A stretch of 64,000 bases of DNA from Gymnorhina tibicen (lineage: Eukaryota > Chordata > Aves > Passeriformes > Artamidae), in the NCBI GenBank assembly GCA_013399875.1, contig VXAZ01004545.1, positions 97,447 to 161,446 of the forward strand, read 5' to 3'. Made by a program: the position numbers and the translations under genes. Below the pieces are notes generated by a model. It saw only the letters and a list, made by a program, of their open reading frames with translations. It had not been told where the DNA came from and made no database searches. Below are positions 1-12,770 of the stretch, piece by piece (position 1 is the first letter of the stretch; each line of letters starts with the position of its first letter).

Positions 1-3000
1 TTCCATTTTAGCATTACCAAGGAGTCTTGAGTTTTTTTATAGATATTCTTAACCCAGAGTTTATCATGGGAGGTGTGACATATAAGGGGTTACGGATACA
101 GAATAACAAGATAATTTAATCAAGTAACTACCAAGGAGAGGTCAGCTTTGAAGTCTTTGCAAAATCTTAGTGTCAAATCTTTTGTCTTCTTCTGCAAGAT
201 GGAAGTGATTGGTATTTTCTTTTTTCCTTTATTCCCCCCACCAGCCTGCCCTGCCCAGGTGCTTTAGGAGAGAAGACATGGAAAAAGAAAGAGGAGAGCA
301 ACAAACACTGGATGGCAGGCTGAGAGGAGCTGGGATGAGTGAGGGTTGTAAGGGGCATCCACTTGGATGGATAGATCTTGGGTTGATGGTCATAGATGTG
401 AAGAAAGAAGAAAAGCTATGCTATTATATTAATAATGACTATTTTTATCTCTTCAAAACAAATAAATTGTGAAACCTCTTTCTGTAAAATGCCGAACACA
501 ATTATGTTACCAAGAAAAAAAGTTAACCCTGTTGAAATAACTCCTCAGAGGTATTGAATTTAGCTTAAATGTGTGTTTCTAAGTTGAAACAGTAGAATCT
601 AAAGTAATTAAGTTGCTCGTTTGTTAGAGACTAGAAGTGGTCAGAAACATGGGTTAGGACAGGAATGTGGGAAATGGTAAGAACTTAAACTCTATCTCTG
701 TTCTTCCAATCCACCCACATTCCACAAGTAATTAAACACTTCTGCTAGAAATTTAACAATTAAATAAATAAATAACAGAATTGATATGAATTCTTAGCAA
801 CATTATGTGTCAGCAATAGTGTAGTAAAAATGAAGTATTTGTAAAACTTTTTTTTTTAAATATAAAACTTCAGTCTCATTGAACTGTCAAAAAGTATATT
901 TAACTGTCTCACTCATAATGGCAAACTATCATTCAAACTACAAGGCATAACATTCTTTTGAAACCATCATTTCTCATTATAGCTACAATCAGCTATAGTC
1001 ATTCTTTTTGTATGGAAAATAAGTTAAGAACACATTCTGTTTTCTTGGACATATTCCTATCCTACAGTTCCCACAGCAGGGAGCTTTATTAGGAACATGT
1101 GAAAATAATTGAGAAACAAAATGTCTAATGTAAAATGTATTTACAGCTTTCCTGAGCTAGACTGTAGTTGAGGGCTTTGTTGCTAATGAGAAATTACAGT
1201 ATGCAACACAATGCTGCCAAAGAAAGCATCCATGCAGACCCTGCAGTGTGCATCTGAAGACTAACATTTCCTGAACATATAAATATTTGGACTGAGTTGC
1301 AGTTTGACACGTTCTTTTCTGGGATCCTTCAGACTTCAGCCCAACAAATGCTGGCTATTTTTTCCTCCACAAGCTGTGGGGTAAGGAAAGAGACAACTAG
1401 TCAACCCACAAGAGAAGCAGTAAAAATCAGCAGCACCCTCCAACATCCTTCCTCTCCTGTTAGGCCAGGGGCCCTTAATACTTGCTGATGAGCACCCTTA
1501 CAGAACACCTCTTGCTTGCTTTAACACCTTATTAGTGTTTTAATGATTAATAATTAGAATTGACTCACAATAAGATAGCAATTTTGCTACTTCTCTGTGT
1601 GTATTTTATCCTTTAGCTGAGAGAACACTTCATCTCGTGTTGTGCCTATTGAAAATCTCATTTTGTGTGGAAATGTGGGTGTGCAGTCCCTGCTTTGAAA
1701 TAACAGTGTAAAACAGGGAATCCATTGCTCGTGCACCAGGCACCTGCATTTCTAACTGGCTCATCTGTAGGTCAGCTGACAGCATAGCCTTTAAATACCT
1801 TGCTGTGAAGTGTCACAGTTCTAGGAAACGTTCCTCATATCTGTTATTTAGAGCAGTACTGCTTATTCCATACAATAAGTCTGTAATAAGCTGAGGAATA
1901 TATGATGGCCAGGAGTCCAGCATTGAGGGGTTGGACAAAAAGAGGTTTTCCTCCTTTCTTCAGGACTTGAAGTTGCATGTGAAGGAATGAGTCTCCCAAG
2001 AAAAGAATGTCACTCTAGCAAAATGTAAAGCCAAAAGCAAAGCGAAGAAACGTAAAGCAAAATACATTACTTTATATTTCAGCATCAATTTACATTTCTC
2101 ATCATGTCAATGAATTATGTCTTACCTCACAGAGGTTAGTAGTTGTCTCTGGCTGAAGTGGCAACCCCAACATGCATGTCTGTGGGCTTGCCTGCTTTTC
2201 TACTTTCTGATTGGAAAGTGGATTTGCAGAGAAACAGAGGGAAGAAGTCCTTGTAGCAGGCAGATGCCCTTGTTGCTGTAAGTGCCATCTAGAGTGGGGC
2301 TAAGGAAAATTCATCCAATTATCCACAGGTGTGCAGAAGTTCACTAAAGAAGGGTTTCAATTCATGATGATGCTCCCCTTCTACAGGCATTGGGCCGAAA
2401 CTGAGAGCTTGCTAATGACCTGAGAAAAAAGTTAGTCCTTCAAAAAGCTACAACTGCTGAATTTGAAAGAATGAAATGGAAGAAGTATTAAATAAAACAT
2501 TAAAACAATCAGGACATTGACTTCTCTTTGTTACTCCCGTATTTAGAGTTGATGCTATGCGGCTACTGAGACAGAAAAACTTTCCATGGTGCTCTTTCCC
2601 TGTGTCTCTACAGATTGTTGTTGCATCACAGACAAAGAAGTACTAAGCCGTGTCTGACATTCTGTGACCATGCTTGAGTAAAAACTATTACAGTAAATAG
2701 CCAAGTGTTTTTTAAAAACTAAAGAAAAGGTGGTTTTGGTTTTTATTACAACCTTTATTTCCCTATTCCAAAGTGACAGCAGAATTTTACCTTGCAAAAA
2801 TGTGAAAAGCTATTCATAATACCTTGATTTATTTTCCTTTGTACTGTGGGGATCATTTCTATCAGAGGCATTTTTGGAGATGTTGCTGTAACTAGCTGTT
2901 CACCAGAAATGACAAGAGCATTCATGTGCTGGAATTATCTCCAAATACTGGGCTACAAATACACATATCTGCTGAAATAAACAGTGGTCAGAAGACCCCA

Positions 3001-6000
3001 ATATGCTCCTTTTTAACTGTATTCCAAGATGTTTGTGAGTTACTTTTCGAAAAATTATCAGTCATGGTGAATCTAGCAATACAATGGTGGTAAGCTGCTA
3101 AATGTTGCCTGCTTAATTAACACATTAACTATTTAGCGAGACTATCTCCAACCTCCCCCGTTTCTATGTTCCATTCACAAAGGGAAGACAGGTCATTCCA
3201 ATACATTTGTTCAGCAGTTAGAAAAAGAAATCAAATCTTAGCAGCAGTATTTTAATGTGAGTATTAAATAATGATGCCAATAGCATTAGTGAAAACAATA
3301 GTGAACCAGTAGCAGATATGTAAGCCATGAGTAACTACAGGCTCTGTAGAAGCAAAGACTATATAGCAAGCAAATGGCTAAGATTTGCATTGTATTTTTT
3401 AAGCAAACATAATATGCAAAATGAACTTTTGATCTTTCAGAATTCAGTCAGTTGTCAAAAATCAATTTGAGCAAAATGTTGTGCCCATCATAAACACATT
3501 TGCAGAATTTGTACTGTTCTTTGCCAGCTAATTAAACCAAAAGCCATCTGGGGTACATAACTTGGTATTGTTCAGTTCTGTGGGAGACTAGCACTCAGAC
3601 GTAAAATTAGTGTGGGAGGTGTTTCCCACACTCGTCTGCTCAGCTCATGAAGGACGAAAAGAGCCTTGCAGCTGTGAATGCACTATTTTATGTTTCTGAG
3701 CTAATTTTCCAAGATCTGGATTTCCTGCAGCGTTTTTCTTTACCCACACAAATCAGATGGGAATGAATAGTTGTGTAGAAATTTCTATTTGGACTTCCTT
3801 TTCTCTGTTCTCTTCCACAGACAGTTTCTCAGTTGCTCAACCATATCCTTTGGTGATGTAACGTCATGGCAGGTCACAAGTTGGTCATAACCTTTAATTA
3901 GGGCATGGATGCCAAATGAGCAAGGATTTAAATGTCTAGCCACCGGCATGACAAAAGTGCTGACTTTCTCACAGAAAGGCCTTGCTACAATCATAATTTT
4001 GTTCTAATTTGTCATCCCTGCTCTATACACATACCCTTATCTCATGTGTTCCTCTTCCTTCCTGTCCTGTTAATGTCAGTACAGGTATACAGGCATCTGG
4101 GTCCGCTATTAAAATTGGCTATTTGCCAGTTGTGGGAGAACCTCAGGGTCTGCTTTTTATTTTTCACTCCGGGCATTGTGGAAAAGACGGAGCTCAATGA
4201 TGTCTCATTTACTGGAGAATAGTTCCCTGTGCTACACAGCAAGGTCTGGGAGAATTTCAGAAATATAAAGTGGTTTTCAGAAATGCCATGCAGAGAGGAA
4301 GAAGCAATGCTAGCAGCATCCACATCAGAGATATCCCTTGATGTCTCCATATGGCCTAAGCCTCTCATTTTTGGCAGGCTCTTTCCTCCCTTCACTGCTG
4401 CTTCTCACTGACTGTGTGGATTCGTTACAATTTTAAGCAAGTATGAAGTTCAAAACAAATGCTTACGTAATACAATAAGCCAAAGGTATCTTTTGCTATA
4501 AAAAGTTTTGAAAATCAACCAAAGAATAGCTCACAAAATCAGCAGCTGGTCATGTACAATTTGTGACTGGAACAAAGAGCAAGAAAAAATAGTTAATTCA
4601 CTGAGACTGGGTACAGATATGCTCAGCTCAAAGTAGACTTTGCTTAAGATGAAAATTTTCAAATATTTTTCCACCATCATGTAATATTGGGACAAGTAAT
4701 GCTGGTAGCCCCTGCAGAGACCAAACAATTCTTTTGCTTCATCATCTCAGGTGGAAATTGATTCTTCCCAATGGTATGAATAGGCCAGTTTCTGCCAGTG
4801 CTTACTGTGGATATTGCTACGGAGCTGTGTAACAATCTGGGACACTTCTGCAATCCTGGCTCTGGTTTTAAGCCCTGCAAAGTCTGTGTTCTGAAGCTGA
4901 CGTCTTTGGGTCAAAGTAAGTGAAATGTAGCTTAATAATGAAAATATTTGAATATGGGATAATCTGATCCTGAAGAGGTTTTTCAAGATCTGGCTCAGCA
5001 GAGCAGTACTAAATGAAAAAACTTCTGCTATTTAAAGTACATCATATTTTTTTTTTCTCTAGGATCTAACTCTCTGAAAAATGGAAAAAATGAAATACAC
5101 TATGACATGACAGCAAACAAACAGCAGGAAGTGTGAGGAGGGACTGACTTCTTTACAAGGGAAACTATTTTGTTTTATGGATCTTTCCAGTGATATCAGA
5201 AGAGAATTTGTTTTTGAAGTATTATATAATCTGTGTTTTGTTTGCTTTTGGTACTATGCATCCTATGCATAAGAATTCCCTGTAATACAGAACTTTGGGA
5301 AACACAGTTTATTCTTGCTAGTAGTCATAATCAATTTGCCTCATCTTTACCCTGCCTTATTGCATCTATGTCCTCTGCTCTGTTTATTTTTCATTCCAAA
5401 CATTTAAAAACTGACTTCTTCCACTTCAACTTACTTGCTGTTTGGCATTATATTCAAAATGAGTTTCAGACTTTCTATCTGGACATATGCTCAAAAGTGT
5501 TAGTGTGTTTCTGCTTCTGCAGGGATCAATACTAAAGTTCCCATATGTTTCAGTGGTGCTGGATCAAGCCTAATGTTACTAACATCAAAGATAATGTACT
5601 ATAATGAGCATTTACATTTGTGGAAGTGTAGCACATGTTATGTACAGTACAGACGTTTCTGTAGCAATCAATTTACATTTAAGAGGCCATCTTTATATCT
5701 GTCTCTAGATGTTTGTCAGCAAAAATATAAATTTATAACTAATTAATAGGTCTGAAAAGCTGTACCAAATCTTAGAATAATTAGATTTCCTTTTTTTCTT
5801 CCCTCATTTTAAATGCATGTGCCAAACATTTTACAAGCAAAAAACCCCAAATTTTAGGACCTTAAATCAACATCTATTAGAACTGATTGCAACTTAGCAG
5901 AGACTACTTCAGGATTTGCTGCAGCTCTTCTATTAATGAACTGTGATTTTCATGTTGAGGATGAAGAAAACAAGGGAAAAAAACCAGTTTCCTTCTAACG

Positions 6001-8430
6001 ACAAGATTTGTTTAAAAACAAGTATTCTTTTCATTTTCCATGTTTTTCATCAGTACCTGACTATCAAACACACCTCACAAAACTTTTCATACTGCAGCTG
6101 AAATAATCAAGGATGCTGACACGTGAACAAGGACAGGGTTCATTTTCACAACATTTAAAACAAAAGGTAAACTCGTTGCCAAATGGAAGGGGACAAGAAT
6201 GGTAGGGAGAGATATTTTATATCAGACTGAAACATGATATGAAAAGCAAAAGAAGTAGCAACTATACTGAAATGACTAAATTACCCTCCCCAAAATTTGA
6301 AACTGTTTTCGAAACGTGACAATAGAATAAAACAAAATAGCAAACAGTTATAAGGGCACTGTGCTTTTATTCAAAGAACTCTCCAGTAATCACTGTAGGG
6401 AAATTTTAATATATAGAATATTAATATTTCCCCCTTTATCTTTGTTTATTGGATGATCTGAGTGTTAGTTATTAAGTTATTCAAAGGCAACTCAAGTTAA
6501 AATTTAGTCTCAAAGTTGTGTTTTTCAAGACTAGCATCTGACAGTACTTTAAACAAAGATTGATAGCTAGTATCTCATGTTTTGGGAAGGGGCATAGGTG
6601 TTAAGCACTATCACAGTTCAAAAGTGTGTGTAAATTTCTATGTATTTATGGTTTGAGACTTTTGTAAGAGGATATTTCTGACTACCTGAGAAAATGTTTA
6701 GAATGAGTACTTTTTAACATTTTTTAAACCTGAAGTCACTTTTCAAATATTTCTACTAATATAGTCATGCCAAGCAGTGACAAATATAGCTACAACCATA
6801 TGTATTATACATAATGTGGGTTTTGCATTATGAAACAGCACAGATGTGCCATAGGAAAAAAAGGATATTAATATCATCCTAGATAATTGTCACTGATGTG
6901 CATACAGCTCTGGAAAAGCTGGGACTTAACAGCTGTGCCACTACTCAGAGTAAGGGCAGCTGTCAGGTCTGAGGCTTCCCTAGTGTAACCTGCTGTGGAG
7001 AGGTGGGAGGTGTAGCAAAGTGCAAAAGTTCTACCATGTTAATCTCTGTATGCAGGTTTAAGATGTCCAAACTGTTTCCAGAATGTTACAGAAAGTTGTT
7101 AGCAAAACAAATTTTGTAATTTTACTGCTTTTGGAAAAATGAGAAAAAACCTTGGTACTGATGAAAACCATCAGTTAAAAGACAAATGGTGTGGCCTGTG
7201 TGTGGGGAAGAAACAGGAGGGCTTCCATGGGGGAAGGAGGAATGGTATAGTTCTTTTCCGTAAATCACTGCCTAAATATTTTCACATAAAACAAAATGTA
7301 GATAGTAGTTTACAATTCTATGACACTGCAGTTATAATAAAATAAATGTTAATGAAAATCTTTTGAGGAAAACAAGGTGTCCTAAGGCTGTGGGTAGTGC
7401 TATAGTTGCTCGTCTGGTATGGCTGGTTTTTGTTTCCTCTCCTTCCTTCACCGTGCCAGACCACGGTTTGCCAAGAGCTACCACACTGGTGATTTTATTT
7501 GAAGTGGGTTTTATCTAAGCAAACTGTGAGACAATTTTATCACAGGCAGAAACTGCACCTTTTCTTGGCAGCCAGGGTTTTCTTGAACTGTACTACTCAT
7601 CTTCTCATGTGTACGTGGACTTAAACAGCCCAGAGTCCTCCTGTCAGGAGCAGTTTTACACCCAGGTGAGCGGTGGTGTCTGGCAGCAGCCAGAAAGCCA
7701 ATACAAACCAGAGGGGGTGGGGAGGGCAGGCGGTGTTTGCTTATTGCAAGGGAGGAAGGGTAAGCGAACTGTTGCTAGGCAATATGTTTCTGGATGACAG
7801 ATCCTCTGCTTTGCTAAGTGACCAGAGTAATTATTTTTGGCAGATCTACGCAGTACTCTGTGGGTTGTCATTGGCCTGCAAAGAAAGAAATGGGTCTATA
7901 AATATACAAAATGTATTTGATCCTTTTATAAAACTGGAGGTGTTGCAAGAATTAGTTATCTGGCACACATACAGTCTCCTTTGCCTTTCTGTTTTTTCCT
8001 TCTGTCTTTCTGAATTGGTTACATTGGTGTGAATCAGGGTTGCTCTGATCCTCCTCTGAGGTCTCCTCCAGCTGCCGTCGAGGCATTTCATCCGTGCCAT
8101 GTTTGTTGGCACTTCCAGTCAGAACGATGGAAAACCAATGAGCCAGTGCTGCTCTTGGATAAGCTGCAGCAGCAGCAGGTGCTAACAGTGTGAATTGATA
8201 ACAGCCACTTAAAAACCCAGTGCCCTTGCCAGCTTTCTACCAAGCAGAATTGTGCTGTGCTTGCTGCTGGCAGCAAGAAGTTCTTCCAATCAGCACTGAA
8301 ATGAGAGATGGAGATAAATAGCTCTGACCTTTACTGATGGTGTCTGAATTAAATGAAGAAGCATAAAAATACACTTTTTGTATAAAATAAATTTGTAAAA
8401 ATACAAATTTTTTGGTAGTGTTTTCTTCAG
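1..8430. other. unique AT-rich non-coding DNA
   Basis: I see no gene, RNA gene or recognisable interspersed repeat in this stretch. It is AT-rich with short A or T runs (for example near 848 and 5049). Two sub-regions are slightly richer in G+C and carry several overlapping open frames on both strands: about 3785-4411 and about 7390-7870. None of those frames resembles a family I know, and open reading in several frames at once argues against coding. Degraded old repeats could be present below what can be recognised by eye. Confidence 0.6.
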
Positions 8431-8503
8431 CCATTAAAACCTGATTTGGACCCTGAAGATGAGGACTTTGCTTGCTTGGTAATCCTGCTGAAGGATCTGC
8501 AGG
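8431..8503 (+). other. exon-like open segment between splice-like signals (unproven)
   Basis: A pyrimidine-rich stretch ending TTTTCTTCAG (to 8430) precedes an open frame whose translation starts PLKPDLDPEDEDFACL and runs about 24 codons to CAGG/GTATGT (junction after 8503), which fits a splice donor. The acidic DPEDED run looks protein-like. The same frame stays open to 8664, well past the donor-like site, so the donor is not needed to explain it. I do not recognise the peptide, and no partner exon on the same strand was found that would make a gene. Chance matches to acceptor and donor consensus are common in AT-rich introns, so this is only a candidate, possibly a cryptic or decayed exon. 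Confidence 0.2.
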
Positions 8504-10056
8504 GTATGTCCTTTAAACCCTGTGCCAGAGGCATATATTCTTGTTCTCAGACTCCAGAGTTGGTGACATTTTTTGAGTTGGAAAGAATTCTGAAGGAAAA
8601 ATTCTATAATATCTCTCATAATTATGATGTTTTTCATCAGAAGACTACAAGACAAGTAAATTAATGTGCTTACTTATCTAAGGATTGAATATAAACCTAA
8701 GTGTGACTACCACTTATACTGAAACCTTAAAAATCCCCTAAACATAGCTTGTTTTTGTGTTCAGCCACAGATCTGAAACTCAGCTTGGGTTCAGGGAAAG
8801 GTTGGTGTGGTAAATGAATTTGTTTTCCCTTGCACCTTTCATTTTTTCATAAATGAATAAATTTTTTGAGAAACCTGGGAGTGATTTTGAGGTTTAATAT
8901 TCAAAACCCAGAGAAACTCAACCATTCTACTTTCCTTTGTGGAGATATTTTTTAATGCTTCATTTGAACTTGAAAATCGACCCAAATATCAGGCAAAAAA
9001 ATTCCCAAACATTAGAAGTGAAGAGAGGGTTTGTGTAAACATCCGACAAGAAAAACAACTAATTTTACTCAGACTGTACATTTACATTGCTGTGTGAGGT
9101 GCTATTCTCTAATACTGAGCTCCATCCCCCAGCTTGCCCATTTAAGCAGCATATTGGCACTGTCAATCTGAAGTCCTGCTGGAAAAAATCCCAATGCAAC
9201 CTGGGGCAACTTGCAAGTGACCTGGACAGGGGAATGAGGTGAGAAAATGAGGCCAGGAAGGGCCAAGTCACCACCAGAGTGTGTGGGAGAAGTGCTGCCA
9301 CAGGACATAAGCCTCGTGCCATTTATCACAAGGTGTGATCCTTACAGAGAGGATGGCAGAGAGTGGGGGAAGAGAGGCTTCTTTTTCTCGACTGAAGTTC
9401 ATTCTTGGTCATTTAGGTTGATGCTGCTTGCAGTTGCCCTTGCTAAGGGGAGGAAATCAATCCCAAGTATCTTAAATAAAGATAGGAAGATGCAGCACAC
9501 TGTAATTACCTTTGAAGCATGTATTTTTTCCTGCTGCATGTTGCTGCTGGTACAGCTCTGGCTAAAAGAGCTTGCCTGGAGCATCAGCACTTCTTTTTCA
9601 TCTGCTGCTTTGTTCTCAGGGGGATTTCTGTAGTTGGCAGCCTTAGTGGAAGAAGATCAAATAGCTCTGGCAGCTTTCATAGCAAGGTAGGATGTCATTT
9701 AAATAAAATGATGCACATGTATGGTGTAAGCCAGCCTCCCTGCTGAGAGGGCATAACAAACAATTAAAGAGCAGTTTCCTCTGGGGATGAACGGCTTTTG
9801 GGGAACTATTTCAGTTATATGTGAATTATATATGTATTACTAGGGACAAGTGATCTTGTAAAGTGAAACAGCTGAGAAAATCCTCTGATGACACTGTGTG
9901 TTACCACAAGGGAGCTTGCCTGTGTTTACTGATGATGGGGAGAATTTTGAGTGGATTGCAGTGAATAAAATACGTTAAAAAAACTAGAATAATCATAACT
10001 CATAGTAAACAGCAGGTTATGAACTGATAAAGTAAAAGAATCTGTTTAATTTTAGC
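8504..10056. other. non-coding interval with a slightly GC-richer patch
   Basis: No gene or named repeat is visible. About 9090-9360 is richer in G+C than its surroundings and has open frames on both strands (for example 9247-9633 on plus and 9065-9322 on minus). Neither translation resembles a known family. The patch could be an old unrecognised transposon fragment or simply unique sequence. Confidence 0.5.
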
Positions 10057-10717
10057 TTGAAGATCAGAGCAGATTACATCCAGTTTACTGACTGCCATGC
10101 TGCTGTCCAAATGGAATATGCGTCAAAGCCAAAATCCAATATTAGATGGAATTATATAGAAACATCACAGAGTAAAGGAATATGTCTCTGATTTACTGGG
10201 AAAAGGCCTAAAATGAGGGATAAGGACACAAAATAGAAGAGATAAGCAAACTACTGTAATTGGCACTGATCTTCTAATAGAGAAGAGGGAAATCTTCCAT
10301 AGGTGACTCCAGGAGCTGCAATATAATGTTGGGTCATGGCCTTCTATATATTGCAGAGCAAAGGCAATTGAGGTTTTATGCTTACAACAGCTGATGGCTG
10401 CTAATGTGGTGACTGTGAGAACTGCTCAGTGGTATAGCTACTGAATTAACAAACAGCAGGAGTCCTCTAAAGAAGTTTTAACATCTTTTGGTAAAGAGCT
10501 CTGGTATGTGCTGCTATCAGAGATGTGCAGAAAAATTGAACAGGAGGTCCCTCCAAAAAAACTTTTAGAAAAATACAAATCCTGCAAAAGCTTTTCTGAA
10601 GTACTCTTTGAAGTTGCATCTGTGGGAACAACAGAAGAAAGGGTACATTTAGTCCAGACTCGAACTGTAGATGAAAGGAAATTGAAAAGTGGTTTGACAT
10701 TTTTAAGAGATGAGTAA
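10057..10717 (+). pseudogene. possible decayed coding segment, family not recognised
   Basis: After an acceptor-like TTTAATTTTAG (to 10055), a frame starting at 10057 reads 44 codons with a protein-like translation (it includes RADYIQFTDCHAAVQMEYAS) and ends at TGA 10189-10191. Shifting frame by one at 10190 gives a second frame that continues to 10717 with only three stops, all TGA (10214, 10304, 10442). The last 91 codons are open and rich in Lys, Glu and Leu (KIEQEVPPKKLLEKYKS, then VHLVQTRTVDERKLKSG). A stop-bearing, frameshifted sequence of this kind fits a decayed exon or retrocopy. Against that, open frames of about 90 codons also occur by chance in this window and I cannot name a homologue. 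An AATAAA lies near 10903, but no poly(A) tract or target-site duplication was seen. Confidence 0.25.
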
Positions 10718-12496
10718 TATTAAGAAGCTTGACCCTGTAAAATAGGAAAGCTGCTGTTTCAGTGATTGTGGAATTGAAGACTGGAGTTTGAAACAGATAA
10801 ATGGAACCACTTTTTATACAGAGCTTAGTGCACTACAGTGCACTAACTTGTGTAATTCTTTGTTATGTGAAGGGCTCTACGGGATTGAGAGGAACATATG
10901 TGAATAAATATATATCCAGTGGCATGAGTATTTTCATAGAAAGGGATATAATTTCCTGTAATTTGGGGCACAAGGCTATTATTTTGAGAATATAGTAGAA
11001 GAAGAATCTTCCCTGACAGGCAGCTTATTTCATGGTATTGTGTATTATACAATTCTCTGGGTCTTTATTGCGTGCTTTTGTTCACTGCCAACCCTGGGTT
11101 AGGTTACACTGTCAAGTATCTAAAAGCTAAGAAAGAAAACAGTTCACCTGTCTAAGCTGAATGGCCTTCTCTGAGAAACACAACATGCCTGAAAAATTAG
11201 CTTATCCTTTTGTGCTTTCTTATTTTTTGATAGTTAAAAAAGATTCTTCAAGTTTTCACATGGTCTTCATGTTTGCAGTCTGATATGCAAACATTACATT
11301 CTAAATCGTCGCTTCACATTTTATAAAATTGAATCACCAAGGATTGCCATAGATACAGCATTTATTCCTGATATATGATAATTAATTATGATTCTATTTT
11401 GGCATTAGTGCTTAATCCCATCTGCCTGCCTGAAATCTGGTTGTTCATGGGAGCAATCAACCAGCATTTCATTCTTACAATTTTAATATAGAAAGGAACA
11501 AAAGTCAGAACATATAAACACAAATACGTGTACTCTCAGATCTGACTTTAAAATCTAAAGCTTTCATCTACCAGAGAGCACTGTAGTCTTGCTACTGTTG
11601 CCCTTTCTCTGAACTCTTAGAGATGTTTTATTTTATGGAAAGCTACTTGGCACAACTTGCTTCAATGTGCTCTTATTTGCTTTCCTCTGAGCAGCACACT
11701 CTATGACTTGCAGCACTTTGAAGTAACAGCATTTCAGCTCTTTCACTATTAATGTTAACTTTTCATTGTTTCCAGTTTTGTTAGCAAGCACAGTCTTCTG
11801 TTGATTTTTCTGCTGTACTTGATGTTTGAAGTTTTCCATCGGCAAAGACCCAATCGGAACTGCTTCCTGCAAAATACCTGAAAGACCATTTTTTTTGTAA
11901 AGTATATTTTATATCTTTATGTTGTACATATGCAACAGTGTCTACACAGTGATCATTCTATTTGCCTATTCTGAATGCTTATGAAACTTTTGTTATGAGA
12001 CAGTTTTCCAGAGAAGATCCTTCTGTTATTGATAGAAGAGACTGAGAAATGACATCTTAAACAAGTGCAAAGGTACATACAAGTTTTAAAAATCTCTAAT
12101 GGGATTACATTTAATCACAACTGTGAACAACCTGGAAATACACAAATTTATTCCTGTACTATTCTCTCAGTTTTAGAAACAAATTTTCAGCTGACAGTTT
12201 TTTATTTGTGAAATTAATGTTTTTAGTGTTTAATAAAAATTAAGGTGTACATGAGGAAGGCTGATTTTGAATGCAGTTGAAGATTCATAATATGGGCTCA
12301 TAAAAATATTCTTACATAACCTCTGTAAGTATTTTTATATAGATATTTTTGGTTTGTTTTTATTCCTGGGAAAATATATAACAGTCTTCTCCAAAAATGT
12401 AAATTGCTATTATGTCACTGAGAAGTCTTTTTTACAGATTTGGAGTGAAAAATATTTTTAATTTAAGAAGTTAGATTTCTGAGCATGTCCATGTAT
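10718..12496. other. unique AT-rich non-coding DNA
   Basis: Only AT-rich sequence with short homopolymer runs is visible here. The minus-strand open frame at 11633-11872 is unremarkable and has no recognisable homology. Confidence 0.6.
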
Positions 12497-12770
12497 AGTA
12501 ATTTAAAATTATTGAAGTAGTTTGATTTAATAGGCCGTATCTCTCTAAGAATAAGAAACACTCACATTACAATGCACAAGCTCACAAGTCAGAACCCGAT
12601 TACTTCCAAACTGAAAAGCTTATAAAAAATGTGAAGTACTCTAATAATTTTAAATTACTCTGTATTGCACATTTTCAGGTCTCTGATCACCTCCAAATTC
12701 AAGTGCTTATAAAACTGCTCCAATAATTTGAAATTGCTATGTGCAGAGTGATTTAAAATTGTTAAAGTGC
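12497..12770. repeat. cluster of a ~24-bp motif in both orientations
   Basis: Four copies of one AT-rich motif can be picked out. The copy at 12497-12520 matches the reverse complement of 12636-12659 at 21 of 24 positions, including 17 identical bases in a row. 12715-12738 is a direct, more diverged copy of 12636-12659. 12747-12770 is inverted again and weaker. Upstream of the two direct copies the flanks also match: a CCAAA core followed by GCTTATAAAA, at about 12605-12626 and 12692-12714. The region therefore looks like a roughly 90-bp direct duplication with inverted partners on each side. It could be a decayed foldback element, or diverged internal duplication of simple AT-rich sequence. 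Confidence 0.5.

Noticed and set aside
3785..4411. Overlapping frames on both strands, including a 69-codon minus frame (IHALIKGYDQLVTCHD) and a 117-codon minus frame
   Set aside because: The 69-codon frame looks faintly protein-like, but there is no recognised homologue, no splice context I trust, and open frames compete on both strands.
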